From NCBI GenBank assembly GCA_046330935.1, contig JAXLRU010000005.1, positions 248,001-312,000 of the forward strand: 64,000 nucleotides of DNA, given 5' to 3'. The first letter of the stretch is position 1. Each line of letters begins with the position of its first letter. The notes beneath the pieces were generated by a model, which was given only the letters and a program-made list of their open reading frames with translations, was not told the DNA's origin and did no database searches. This stretch comes from JAXLRU01 sp046330935 (GTDB taxonomy: Bacteria; Actinomycetota; Actinomycetes; Actinomycetales; Kineosporiaceae). Shown here piece by piece: positions 49,947 to 58,239 of this stretch. Both the position numbers and the translations under genes were made by a program.

Positions 49947-51814
49947 GGGCGGCCTCCGCGGCGGTCGTGGTGCGGGCGCGGGACGGCCCGGGCGCCCGTG
50001 CCGGGGCGCGAGGTCCAGGTGCCGACCCGGGCGAACGATACCTCTCGGAACGGCGACGCCGATCGTGCCGCTCCGAGGGGGTCGAGCCTCGCCCGCGCGC
50101 CGACGGCGCCGCCCACGGGGCAGCTCCACTCGCCGTCGACCTCGACCACCCGCACCCCGGGCCGGTCGAGCCAGCGGTGGATCTCCTCGGTCTCCTCGGG
50201 GTGGGTGGCGGGCATCGGGCCGCACGCGGGTGCCACCTGCTCACCGGCCGCCTGGAGGGCGTCGACGTAGGGGCGGGGGTGCGCCCCCGGTGGGGTGACG
50301 GTGGTGCCGGCGAGCCGGCCATGGCGCACGAGCACGAGCTCCCAGCCGCCCGCAGGGGTGCGAGCCGCCGCCACCAGCTCGCGGATCCGGGCGAGCACCC
50401 CCAGGGTCTGCACCCTCGACGCGGCCTTGACGTAGGTCAGCATCCGGTCGCGGGCGGTGGCGGCCTCCTCGAACTGTTCGGCGCGCGAGAGGCGTTCGGC
50501 GCGGGCCAGCATCGCCTGCACCACGGGAGTGGGGTCGGCCACCATGGCCGACCGCGCCGCCTCGACCACGGCCTGGTAGCCCTGCTCGGAGGGCGGGACG
50601 ACGCAGGGGGCCGCGCATCGCCCGATCTCCTGCAGGGCGCAGGAGCGCGCGTCGGGCCCCGGCACCTTCGGCAGCCGCCCGCCGCACTGCCGCAGCGGGA
50701 ACGCCTCCTGCAGCGCGGCGACGGCGTCCTCGGCCGCCCCCCTGCGGCGGAACGGCCCCAGGTAGGTGGCGGCGTCGTCCCGCACCTGGCGCACGACCGA
50801 CAGCCGCGGGTGCGGCTCGTCGGTCAGCTTCACCCAGCACGCCCGCTCCGGGTGGCGGGAACGCCGGTTGAAGGCGGGGGAGTGCTCGGCGATCAGCCGC
50901 AGCTCGCGCACCCGCGCCTCGAGGGCGCTCACGCACACGACCGGGGTCACCGAGGTGGCCAGTGCCACCATCTGCCGCATCCTCGAGCGCTGCTCGGAGG
51001 CGGTGAAGTACGACCGGACCCTGGTCCGGATGTCGACGGAGGTCCCCACGTACAGGACCCGCCCGCGCGCGTCGTGGAACAGGTACACACCGGGCGCGCT
51101 GGGCAGCCCGTCGGCCAACCCGCGCTTGCGCCGGGTCGCCTCGGGGACGCGGGCGCTGAAGGAGCGCAGCTCCTCCAGCGAGTGCACGCCGAGGGTGCCC
51201 ACGCGCTCGATCAGCGCGTGCAGGACGTCGACCGTCGCACGGGCGTCGTGCAGGGCGCGGTGGTCCGGGACCGTCGAGGAGCCGAACAGCTGGGCCAGGG
51301 TCGACAGCCGGCGGTCGCGGGCCTCGTCCTTGCCCACCAGCTGGCGGGCGAGGCGCACGGTGTCGACGACCGGCGGGTCCGGCCACGGCGTGCCCGCGGC
51401 GGCGCAGGCGGCCTTGAGGAACCCGACGTCGAACGGGGCGTTGTGCGCCACGAGGACGGCGCCACGGGCGAACTCGAGGAACGAGGGGAGGACGACCCCG
51501 ATCGGCGGCGCCTCGCGCAGCATCTCCTCGGTGATGCCCGTGAGGAGGCTGACGTAGGGCGACAGCGGCGCCTGAGGGTCCACCAGGGTGTGGAACTCGC
51601 CCAGCACCTGCCCGCCGCGGACCTTGACCGCACCGATCTCCGTGATCCCGCTGTCCTGCGGTGCGGAGCCGGTGGTCTCGAGGTCGACCACCACGAAGGT
51701 GACCTCGGCGAGCGGGGTGCCCAGGTCGTCGAGCGTCGCCTGCACCGCGACGCGGGGGCGCACCGCAGCAGCGCCCACGGGGGGCGCTGCGCCGACGGTG
51801 CCGGGGAACCTCAC
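49943..51814 (-). CDS. DEDDh 3'-5' exonuclease fused to a UvrC-type GIY-YIG domain
   Basis: 623 residues. An N-terminal epsilon-like exonuclease (about 38-205: FVVVDLETTG, HNAPFDVGFL, PDHRALHDARA) is followed by a GIY-YIG nuclease (about 245-320: APGVYLFHDARGRVLYVG, then RSYF) and a Cys-containing UvrC-like region (CGGRLPK ... CALQEIGRCAAPC), ending without the UvrC RNase H or HhH modules. Known as an actinobacterial repair-related family of unproven role. GTG 51814 has TACAGT 7 nt upstream. It is coupled to the RAM-domain gene. Confidence 0.93.
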   Translation of the reverse strand: MRFPGTVGAAPPVGAAAVRPRVAVQATLDDLGTPLAEVTFVVVDLETTGSAPQDSGITEIGAVKVRGGQVLGEFHTLVDPQAPLSPYVSLLTGITEEMLREAPPIGVVLPSFLEFARGAVLVAHNAPFDVGFLKAACAAAGTPWPDPPVVDTVRLARQLVGKDEARDRRLSTLAQLFGSSTVPDHRALHDARATVDVLHALIERVGTLGVHSLEELRSFSARVPEATRRKRGLADGLPSAPGVYLFHDARGRVLYVGTSVDIRTRVRSYFTASEQRSRMRQMVALATSVTPVVCVSALEARVRELRLIAEHSPAFNRRSRHPERACWVKLTDEPHPRLSVVRQVRDDAATYLGPFRRRGAAEDAVAALQEAFPLRQCGGRLPKVPGPDARSCALQEIGRCAAPCVVPPSEQGYQAVVEAARSAMVADPTPVVQAMLARAERLSRAEQFEEAATARDRMLTYVKAASRVQTLGVLARIRELVAAARTPAGGWELVLVRHGRLAGTTVTPPGAHPRPYVDALQAAGEQVAPACGPMPATHPEETEEIHRWLDRPGVRVVEVDGEWSCPVGGAVGARARLDPLGAARSASPFREVSFARVGTWTSRPGTGARAVPRPHHDRRGGRP

Positions 51815-51821
51815 GACGCCG

Positions 51822-51827
51822 ACTGTA
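51822..51827 (-). promoter_or_regulatory. -10 of leaderless DEDDh/GIY-YIG gene
   Basis: TACAGT on the minus strand, 7 nt before GTG 51814. Confidence 0.6.
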
Positions 51828-51907
51828 GGAGCGGGGCCCGACAGGACGGCGCCGGGGCGCGCGGGCGCGAGAGGCGGGCGATCGCGACGGGCACCGGTGC
51901 CCGGCCC

Positions 51908-51913
51908 TACGCT
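51908..51913 (+). promoter_or_regulatory. -10 of the zinc-ribbon/NYN operon
   Basis: TACGCT, predicting a leader of about 49 nt, consistent with the AGGAGG site before GTG 51969. Confidence 0.45.
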
Positions 51914-51968
51914 CGGGGGACGCACGGGCGCCCGCACGAGGCGCCCTCTCGGCGATCCAGGAGGACAC

Positions 51969-52283
51969 GTGAGCGTGGCCCGGCCCACCCCGAGCACCCG
52001 CTGGCGCTGCACCGCGTGCGGCAACCTCACGCGGTTCGACCTCACCCGGTCGAGCCTGGTCGTCGAGTACGTCCACGTCGACCTCGCGGGCCAGGCGCGG
52101 GTGGAGGAGACCACCGTCGTCGAGGACCAGTGGCGGCAGGTGCGGTGCCGGTGGTGCGACGGCGTCGACACCGTCGAGCTCGTCGACCGCAACGACGCCG
52201 TCGCGCAGACGGCCGGACGCACGGTGGAGGAGGCGGCGGCCGAGGAGGACGCCGCCGCGGGGATCGCCTCCCCGGGGGCGTGA
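51969..52283 (+). CDS. Small zinc-ribbon protein
   Basis: 104 residues with paired cysteines WRCTACGNLTRFD and VRCRWCDGVD that should bind zinc, and an acidic Ala-rich tail. AGGAGG lies 4 nt before GTG 51969. The TGA overlaps the start of the NYN gene (GTGA). Probably nucleic-acid- or protein-binding; no established function. Confidence 0.82.
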   Translation: MSVARPTPSTRWRCTACGNLTRFDLTRSSLVVEYVHVDLAGQARVEETTVVEDQWRQVRCRWCDGVDTVELVDRNDAVAQTAGRTVEEAAAEEDAAAGIASPGA

Positions 52284-53674
52284 GAGCGGGCGAGGAGGTT
52301 CCGGGGCCCGTCGAGGGGGAGGGCGAGGGCCCTGCCGTCGCAGGGTCGGTCCCGGTGCTGCCCCCGGCCGTGCGGCGCGCGGTCCTCGCCGTGGCCGCCG
52401 CCTGCCTGGAAGGGTTGGAGCCGGCCGAGGTGCCGCCGCCCCTGCGCCGCGTGCGCGCGTTCGCCCCGGCGCGGCGCGCCGCCGCGGGCGCGGGGCCCCT
52501 GTCGCAGGCGCTGGACGCTGATCCCGTGTTCCGTCAGCGGGTGGCGGCTCGCTGGCGGGCGTCGCAGCCGGCCCTCGCGCAGGTGCTCGACCAGGGCGGC
52601 CTCGACACCGCGGAGCCGCTGGCCGGTGGCGGCCCGCAGGACGTGGCCGTCGGCCTGTTCCTGATCCGCCCCCCGGGCTGGCCCACTTTGCTGGGCGAGG
52701 TGGTCGCGGCGCTGGCATCGACGTCGGCTGCGGGGTCGCAGGGCCCCTCCGCCTCGCCGGACGCGGAGGTCGAGGCGGTCGAACGCCGCCTCGCCGACGT
52801 GCAGTCGCAGCTGCAGGGGTGCCGGCAGGAGCTGGACGCCGCGCGCACCGAGCGCGACGCGGCCCGCAAGGCTGCGCGCCGTGACCGCGCCGACGCCGAC
52901 CGGGCGCGGGCGGCGGCGCGCGCTGCCGCCGCCGAGCTCGCGGCCTTGCGCGAGGAGCTGGCCGAGGCGCGCCGTGAGCTGGAGATCGTCGGCCGGGAGC
53001 GGGACGAGGCCCGGGCGCAGGCCCAGGAGGGCGTGGCGGCGCAGCGGCGTGCCAGCGGGCGCCGGGCCGAGCTCGACGAGGTCCGGGCGCGGCTGCTGCT
53101 GGACACGTTGGTCGATGCGGCGAGCGGGTTGCGCCGCGAGCTGGCCCTGCCGCCGGCGACCGCGCGTCCGGCCGACCTCGCGCTCGAGCTGGGGTTGCCC
53201 GCCGAACCGGCGGGGGCGGTCGGGGCGCCTTCCGTCCCCGACGGGCCCGCGTCGCTGCGCGCGTGGCTGGCCCTGCCCCAGGCGCACCTCGTCGTCGACG
53301 GCTACAACGTCACCAAGACGGCGCATCCGAGCCGCACGCTCGTCGAGCAACGGCGCTGGCTGGTGGACGCGCTCGGCGGCGTCGTGGCGAGGACGGGCGC
53401 GGAAGTCACGTGCTGCTTCGACGGCGCTGCGGCCGTCGCCGAGCCGGGGGTGCTCACCCGGCGGGTGCGGGTGCTGTTCAGCGGCGCCGGCACCGAGGCC
53501 GACGACCTGATCCGAGGGCTGGTGCGGGCCGAACCGCGGGGCCGGGTGGTCGTCGTGGTCAGCAGCGACGCGGCGGTGGCGCGGTCGGTCACGGCGATGG
53601 GCGGGCGCGCCGTGGCGTCGGTCGACCTCCTGCGATACCTCGGTCACCCGCCGGCCGCCGCGCGCGACGCCTGA
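52280..53674 (+). CDS. NYN domain protein with coiled coil (YacP-like nuclease fold)
   Basis: 464 residues. Residues about 15-135 form an Ala/Arg-rich domain. A long coiled coil (about 155-275) of Glu/Arg/Ala heptads follows. The C-terminal NYN/PIN-like domain (about 335-464) has HLVVDGYNVTKTAHP, VTCCFDGAA, GTEADDLIRGLV and VVSSDAAVARSV, the acidic set of NYN RNases. It is coupled to the zinc-ribbon gene. Likely RNA processing, from family knowledge. Confidence 0.9.
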   Translation: MRAGEEVPGPVEGEGEGPAVAGSVPVLPPAVRRAVLAVAAACLEGLEPAEVPPPLRRVRAFAPARRAAAGAGPLSQALDADPVFRQRVAARWRASQPALAQVLDQGGLDTAEPLAGGGPQDVAVGLFLIRPPGWPTLLGEVVAALASTSAAGSQGPSASPDAEVEAVERRLADVQSQLQGCRQELDAARTERDAARKAARRDRADADRARAAARAAAAELAALREELAEARRELEIVGRERDEARAQAQEGVAAQRRASGRRAELDEVRARLLLDTLVDAASGLRRELALPPATARPADLALELGLPAEPAGAVGAPSVPDGPASLRAWLALPQAHLVVDGYNVTKTAHPSRTLVEQRRWLVDALGGVVARTGAEVTCCFDGAAAVAEPGVLTRRVRVLFSGAGTEADDLIRGLVRAEPRGRVVVVVSSDAAVARSVTAMGGRAVASVDLLRYLGHPPAAARDA

Positions 53675-53721
53675 GCCCGGGCCTCCCGACGGCGCCGGGC
53701 CCGACTGTCGGTGCCCGCCCC

Positions 53722-53727
53722 TAGCGT
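53722..53727 (+). promoter_or_regulatory. Candidate -10 of the Cys-rich small gene
   Basis: TAGCGT in the 157-bp gap after the NYN gene; predicts a leader of about 98 nt. Confidence 0.4.
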
Positions 53728-53831
53728 CACCGACACCGGACGATCCGGGGCGCTGCCCCCGGCCGGTGGGCGTCCGTGGGGGCGCCGGTCGCACCTCACG
53801 GGTGCGGCGACGTGGCGGAGGAGGGTGAGCC

Positions 53832-54089
53832 GTGCATATCGACTGCGACAGCTGTGTGGCGCGGGGCCGCGGGTGCGGCGACTGCGTCGTGGCCCTCCTC
53901 CTGGGGGCTCCCGGCGGCGAGGGTCGCCCGTCGGCGTCCTTCCGGGCCGACTTCGACGACGCCGAGGCGGGGGCCTTGGCGGTGCTCGCCGGTTCGGGTC
54001 TGGTGCCTCCCGTGCGGATGACGCCGGCGGAGCGCGGGGCGGGGAAGGGCCGGCCCGGCATCGTCGAGGAGCCGCGCGCCGCCGGCTGA
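53832..54089 (+). CDS. Cys-rich small protein
   Basis: 85 residues. The N-terminal MHIDCDSCVARGRGCGDCVVALLLG carries two CxxC pairs plus one Cys, fit for a metal or disulfide, followed by a low-complexity tail. GGAGGAGGG lies 7 nt before GTG 53832. A similar short protein with DCDSC...DCVV near the NlpC/P60 gene is recalled from other actinobacteria; function unknown. Confidence 0.8.
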   Translation: MHIDCDSCVARGRGCGDCVVALLLGAPGGEGRPSASFRADFDDAEAGALAVLAGSGLVPPVRMTPAERGAGKGRPGIVEEPRAAG

Positions 54090-54181
54090 GCGGGGGTGTG
54101 GGCGCGCGGGGCGCCTGTGGATGACGGCCGCGGTGGTGGCTGCGGCGTGCCTAGCCTCCTGGGTGGACGCGCGTTTCGCGC

Positions 54182-54223
54182 GCAACCGAATGCTTGTTGT
54201 GTTCGTCCGGTTGCGGATAGTGT
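54182..54223 (+). promoter_or_regulatory. Promoter region with inverted repeat before the NlpC/P60 gene
   Basis: GCAACCG (54182) and CGGTTGC (near 54208-54214) form a 7-bp inverted repeat just upstream of TAGTGT (54218-54223), a candidate -10. The predicted leader of about 150 nt was checked for a c-di-AMP (ydaO) riboswitch, common before actinobacterial hydrolases; the conserved blocks were not seen. Confidence 0.4.
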
Positions 54224-54374
54224 CTGCCCAGCTACCGGCCAGCACGGAACTCCGGGCCGTCGACCCTCGACGACCTTCCCCGCCCGGGCCCACGGCCTGG
54301 CGACGACGGTGTCGCCTGTCGGTCGTGGAGTCGGTGTCCCCGTCATGGGGGCTACAGAAGGAGCCACGTCCGTC

Positions 54375-55565
54375 GTGAGCCTGTCCGCCCGTTCCACCGG
54401 GCGCACCCCGGTGCCCCCGCGCACCCGCGTGCGAACCCGCACCACCGGTCGTGCCCCCGTCGCCGCCCGTCGGCGCCGCCCCGGCAGGCGGCGGGCCGCC
54501 GTGTGCGTCGCCGTCGGTCTCCTCGCCTCCCTCACCCCCCAGGCGTCGACCACCGCCGCCCCCGGGCGCAGCCTCGCCGAGGTGCAGCGGCTGGTCGAGG
54601 ATCTCCGTCACCAGGTCGAGGTGGCCACCGAGAAGTACAACGAGCTCGGCGAACAGGTGCGCAGCCAGCAGGTGCTCCTCACCGCCTTGCAGGACCGGAT
54701 CGCCCTGCAGCGGTCGGCGATCGCGAACACGCGCCGGCTGCTGGGGCGGCTCGGCGTCGAGGCCTACCGCCGGGGTTCCCTGTCCACCGTCGCGGTGGCG
54801 CTCGGGCGCGATCCCGAGGCGTTGATCGCGCAGAGCGGGCTCGTGGTGTCCCTGGCCGATCAGAAGCAGGGCCTGCTGGCGCACCTGAGCGTCCAGGAAG
54901 CCCAGCTGCGGGACTCGTTGGCCCAGGCGACCAGCCGGCGCGCACGGCTGGTCGAGCTGGCGGACGGGCAGTCGCGTGCCAAGGCCGACGTCGAGCGCAA
55001 GCTGCGTGAGGCGCAGGCACTGTTGGACTCCCTGGCCGAGGAGCAGCGGCGCCAGCTCGAGCGCGCCAGCCGCGCCGCCGAGCGCGTTCAGGCGCCACCG
55101 GCCCCGCGGGCGGCGCACCGGCCCTCGGCGCATGACCGGCGGCGGGCCTCGGCCACGCGCGTCGACGGCGACGGGCAGGGGGGATCCGTCGGGTGCGGCT
55201 CGTTCGCGCTCGGCGGAGTCGACGAGCGCGCCGCCCGGGCCATCCGGTTCGCGTGCGCGCAGCTGGGGGAGCCCTACCGCTGGGGGGCCGCCGGGCCGGG
55301 CGCGTGGGACTGCAGCGGCCTGACCATGGGGGCGTGGGCGGCCGCAGGCGTCGGCCTCCCGCACAGCTCGCGTATGCAGGCGGGCTACGGCCGCCCCGTC
55401 TCGCGCTCGGAGCTGCGCCCCGGTGACCTGGTGTTCTTCTACCACCCGATCACGCACATCGGCCTCTACCTCGGCGGCGGGATGATGATCCACGCTCCCC
55501 ACACCGGCGACGTCGTGCGCATTGCGCCCCTGTTCGACGGCTTCGTCGGCGGAGCGCGTGTGTGA
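54375..55565 (+). CDS. Secreted NlpC/P60 peptidoglycan hydrolase (RipA-like)
   Basis: 396 residues. A very basic N-terminus and a hydrophobic segment (about 40-60) act as a signal peptide. A long coiled coil (about 65-245) is followed by an Ala/Pro/Arg linker and a C40 catalytic domain (about 280-396) with Cys in AWDCSGLTMG, His in THIGLYLG and a third residue in IHAPHTGD. It cleaves stem peptides during cell division or growth. GTG 54375 has GAAGGAG upstream with long spacing; ATG 54342 is a possible alternative. Confidence 0.93.
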   Translation: MSLSARSTGRTPVPPRTRVRTRTTGRAPVAARRRRPGRRRAAVCVAVGLLASLTPQASTTAAPGRSLAEVQRLVEDLRHQVEVATEKYNELGEQVRSQQVLLTALQDRIALQRSAIANTRRLLGRLGVEAYRRGSLSTVAVALGRDPEALIAQSGLVVSLADQKQGLLAHLSVQEAQLRDSLAQATSRRARLVELADGQSRAKADVERKLREAQALLDSLAEEQRRQLERASRAAERVQAPPAPRAAHRPSAHDRRRASATRVDGDGQGGSVGCGSFALGGVDERAARAIRFACAQLGEPYRWGAAGPGAWDCSGLTMGAWAAAGVGLPHSSRMQAGYGRPVSRSELRPGDLVFFYHPITHIGLYLGGGMMIHAPHTGDVVRIAPLFDGFVGGARV

Positions 55566-55627
55566 GGAGGGTCCCCGACCCCCGGATCCGATGGCCGGGG
55601 CCATCGCCCGCAGCGTGACCGAGCCAC

Positions 55628-55633
55628 TACCCT
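55628..55633 (+). promoter_or_regulatory. -10 of leaderless HExxH protein-pimB operon
   Basis: TACCCT, 6 nt before GTG 55640. Confidence 0.6.
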
Positions 55634-55639
55634 GACCCG

Positions 55640-57097
55640 GTGATGACGGAGGAGCCGGGTCATGGCGCCGTGCCGCCCCGGCAGGCGGGCGCGGCCCTGG
55701 ACCTCGCCGCGCGTCGTCGTCGTCGCCGCCGTCGTCGTGGCGTGACCCGCTGGCTGGCCGCCGGGACCGGCGTCGCCGTCGCCGCGGGCCTCGCCTGGGT
55801 GGCTCAGGACGGCTCGGCCTGGCCGCGCCAGGCGTCGCCGGGCGCCTCGGCGACCTCCTCGCCGTCCGCCTCGGCGCTGGCGGGGCGCACTCCCGACCTG
55901 CTGCAGGACCGCAACGCCGCGCTTCGCCAACTGCTGCTACGGCGGGGGCGGGCCGTCGTGAAGGCCGACGAGCGCGGCTGGCTCGCCGACGTCGATCCCG
56001 ACCCGGCGCGTTCGAGGCCCGAGGCCGAGACGTTCCGGCGCCTGCGCCTGCTCCCGTGGTCGACGTGGCGCTACGACGTCGTCGACACCTCGGTGCCGCT
56101 CCCGCCCGGTCCCGCACAGGAGTGGCGCACCTCGGCGTGGGCCGTCCAGGTGCAGCTGAGCTACCGCCTGTCCTCCGACCAGCGGGACGTGCACCGCACG
56201 CGCACCATCGTGCTGCGACCGCTGAACGGGCGTTGGGTGATCGCGATGGACCTCGCCTCGGGTGACACCCGTGACCCCTGGGACCTCGGCCGGATCGCGG
56301 TGCTGAAGGGCGCCCACAGCCTGCTGGTCGTCCCCTCGGCCGGCAGGTCGAAGGCGGCGGCCTACGTCGCCGACCTGGAGGCGGCGCGGCGGCAGGTCAA
56401 CGCCGTGTGGCGTCGGCAGTGGCCCGCAGTGTCGGTCGTCTACCTGCCCGCCGACGACAAGGCGATGGCGAGCATGCTCGGCCGCAGCTCAGTGACCGGC
56501 CTCGACCAGGTGGCCGCCGTCACGACCGGGGAGCTCCTGCGCGGGACGGGCACCGCCGACCGCATCGTGCTCAACCCGAGCGCCTTCGCGGGCTTCGGCA
56601 AGGCCGAGCGCCGCGTCGTCCTCGCCCACGAGCTCACGCATGTCGCGACCCGCGCCTCGGTTCGCCTGGCCCCGCCCATGTGGCTGGAGGAGGGCTTCGC
56701 CGACTACGTCGCCTATCGCAGCTCGGGCGTCAGCCGTGAGCTCATCGCCGACAGCCTGATCGACAAGGTGCGCCAGGGGTCGGCCCCCGACCACCTGCCC
56801 GCGGCCGCCGACTTCGACCCGCGCGCGGGCGACATCGGCCCCGCCTACGCCGGCGCCTGGCTCGCCGTCGACCTGATCGCGCGCACCAAGGGCAGGGCCG
56901 CGCTGGTGCGCTTCTACGAACAGGTGTGCGGCCTGGGGGCCGGTGCCTCGACGGCGTCCCCCACCGCGGTGGTCGCCGGGCAGGAGGACGAGCGCGCGCG
57001 CGAGGCGCTCGACGACCAGCTCGATCTCAGTGAACAGGTGTTCGTCGACAAGTGGCGGCAGTCCGTCGGCGCCTTGGCGCAGGAGGCCGACTCGTGA
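55640..57097 (+). CDS. Membrane-anchored gluzincin-like (peptidase MA) protein
   Basis: 485 residues. A cytoplasmic poly-Arg stretch and one membrane helix (about 36-55) anchor a large extracytoplasmic region. Its C-terminal part has a zinc-protease signature: HELTHVATRASVRLAPPMWLEEGFADYVAY, i.e. HExxH plus a downstream Glu. The N-terminal extracellular part resembles NTF2-like folds. Start GTG 55640 or ATG 55643; leaderless hexamer 6 nt upstream. The stop overlaps the pimB start (GTGA). Role unknown; the coupling suggests an envelope function. Confidence 0.82.
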   Translation: MMTEEPGHGAVPPRQAGAALDLAARRRRRRRRRGVTRWLAAGTGVAVAAGLAWVAQDGSAWPRQASPGASATSSPSASALAGRTPDLLQDRNAALRQLLLRRGRAVVKADERGWLADVDPDPARSRPEAETFRRLRLLPWSTWRYDVVDTSVPLPPGPAQEWRTSAWAVQVQLSYRLSSDQRDVHRTRTIVLRPLNGRWVIAMDLASGDTRDPWDLGRIAVLKGAHSLLVVPSAGRSKAAAYVADLEAARRQVNAVWRRQWPAVSVVYLPADDKAMASMLGRSSVTGLDQVAAVTTGELLRGTGTADRIVLNPSAFAGFGKAERRVVLAHELTHVATRASVRLAPPMWLEEGFADYVAYRSSGVSRELIADSLIDKVRQGSAPDHLPAAADFDPRAGDIGPAYAGAWLAVDLIARTKGRAALVRFYEQVCGLGAGASTASPTAVVAGQEDERAREALDDQLDLSEQVFVDKWRQSVGALAQEADS

Positions 57098-58239
57098 GCT
57101 CCGGCCGCGTGCTGGTCGTCACCAACGACTTCCCCCCGCGCACCGGGGGGATCGAGACGTTCGTGCTGGCGATGACCCGGCGCATGCCCGCCGATCGGGT
57201 GGTGGTGCACACCGCCCGGCAGCCGGGCGATCGCGAGTTCGACGCCACGCTCGACTTTCCCGTCGTCCGCGACCCCTCGCGGATCATGTTGCCGACGCCG
57301 ACGATCACCGCGCGCGTGCAGCGCACCGCGCAGGAGCACGGCTGCGACCGGGTGTGGTTCGGGGCCGCGGCCCCGCTGGGCCTGATGGCGGCGTCCCTGC
57401 GCCGTGCCGGGGTCCGCCGCACCGTCGCCACGACCCACGGGCACGAGATCTGGTGGTCGCGGTTGCCGCTCACCTCGGCCGCCCTGCGCCGCATCGGCGA
57501 GAGCAACGACGTCGTCACCTATCTCGGCGAGTACTGCCGGTCGCGGATCTCCCGCCCGTTCACCGCGGCCGCGCGCGAGCGTATGGTGCGGCTCACCCCC
57601 GGCGTGGACGACACGACGTTCCGTCCCGGCGCGGGCGGGCAGCGGGTGCGCGCCCGCCTCGGACTCGGCGACCGCCCCGTCATCGTGTGCGTGTCGCGGA
57701 TGGTGCCCCGCAAGGGGCAGGACGTCCTCGTGCGCGCCCTTCCCGCCGTGCGGGCCGCCGTGCCGGACGCCGTGCTGCTCCTCGTGGGCGACGGCCCGCA
57801 CCGGCCCGCCGTCGAGCGCTCGGCGCGAGAGCTCGGGGTGTCCGAGGCCGTGGTCCTCACCGGGCGCGTGCCGTGGGACGAGACCCCGGCCTACTACGAC
57901 GCGGGCACGATCTTCGCCATGCCCACCCGCACGCGCAGGGCGGGCCTGGAGCCCGAGGCCCTCGGCATCTGCTACCTGGAGGCGGCCGCGACCGGGCTGC
58001 CCGTGATCGCGGGTGACTCCGGCGGTGCCCCCGATGCCGTGCTGGACGGCGAGAACGGCCTGGTGGTGCCCGGTGCGGACGCCGACGCGGTGGCGGCCGC
58101 GTGCGTGCGCCTGCTCACCGATCCCGAGCTGCGGGCCCGGTTCGGCCGGCGCGGCCGGGAGTGGGTGGCGCAGGAGTGGCGGTGGGACGACCTCGCGGTC
58201 AGGCTGCAGCGGCTGCTGGACGGCGTCCCGGTCGCGTGA
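57094..58239 (+). CDS. pimB: Phosphatidylinositol mannosyltransferase PimB-type GT4 glycosyltransferase
   Basis: 381-residue GDP-mannose-dependent glycosyltransferase of family GT4. It closely follows the PimB' pattern: VLVVTNDFPPRTGGIETFV, DRVWFGAAAPLGLMA, ATTHGHEIWWSRLP, VCVSRMVPRKGQDVLVRALP, and the EX7E-type segment EPEALGICYLEAAATGLPVIAG. PimB adds the second mannose of phosphatidylinositol mannosides. Its 3' end overlaps the convergent GT-C gene by 41 bp. Confidence 0.9.
   Translation: MSSGRVLVVTNDFPPRTGGIETFVLAMTRRMPADRVVVHTARQPGDREFDATLDFPVVRDPSRIMLPTPTITARVQRTAQEHGCDRVWFGAAAPLGLMAASLRRAGVRRTVATTHGHEIWWSRLPLTSAALRRIGESNDVVTYLGEYCRSRISRPFTAAARERMVRLTPGVDDTTFRPGAGGQRVRARLGLGDRPVIVCVSRMVPRKGQDVLVRALPAVRAAVPDAVLLLVGDGPHRPAVERSARELGVSEAVVLTGRVPWDETPAYYDAGTIFAMPTRTRRAGLEPEALGICYLEAAATGLPVIAGDSGGAPDAVLDGENGLVVPGADADAVAAACVRLLTDPELRARFGRRGREWVAQEWRWDDLAVRLQRLLDGVPVA

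Noticed and set aside
54224..54374. Possible c-di-AMP (ydaO) riboswitch before the NlpC/P60 gene.
   Set aside because: The conserved purine-rich and terminal blocks of ydaO were not found in the leader.
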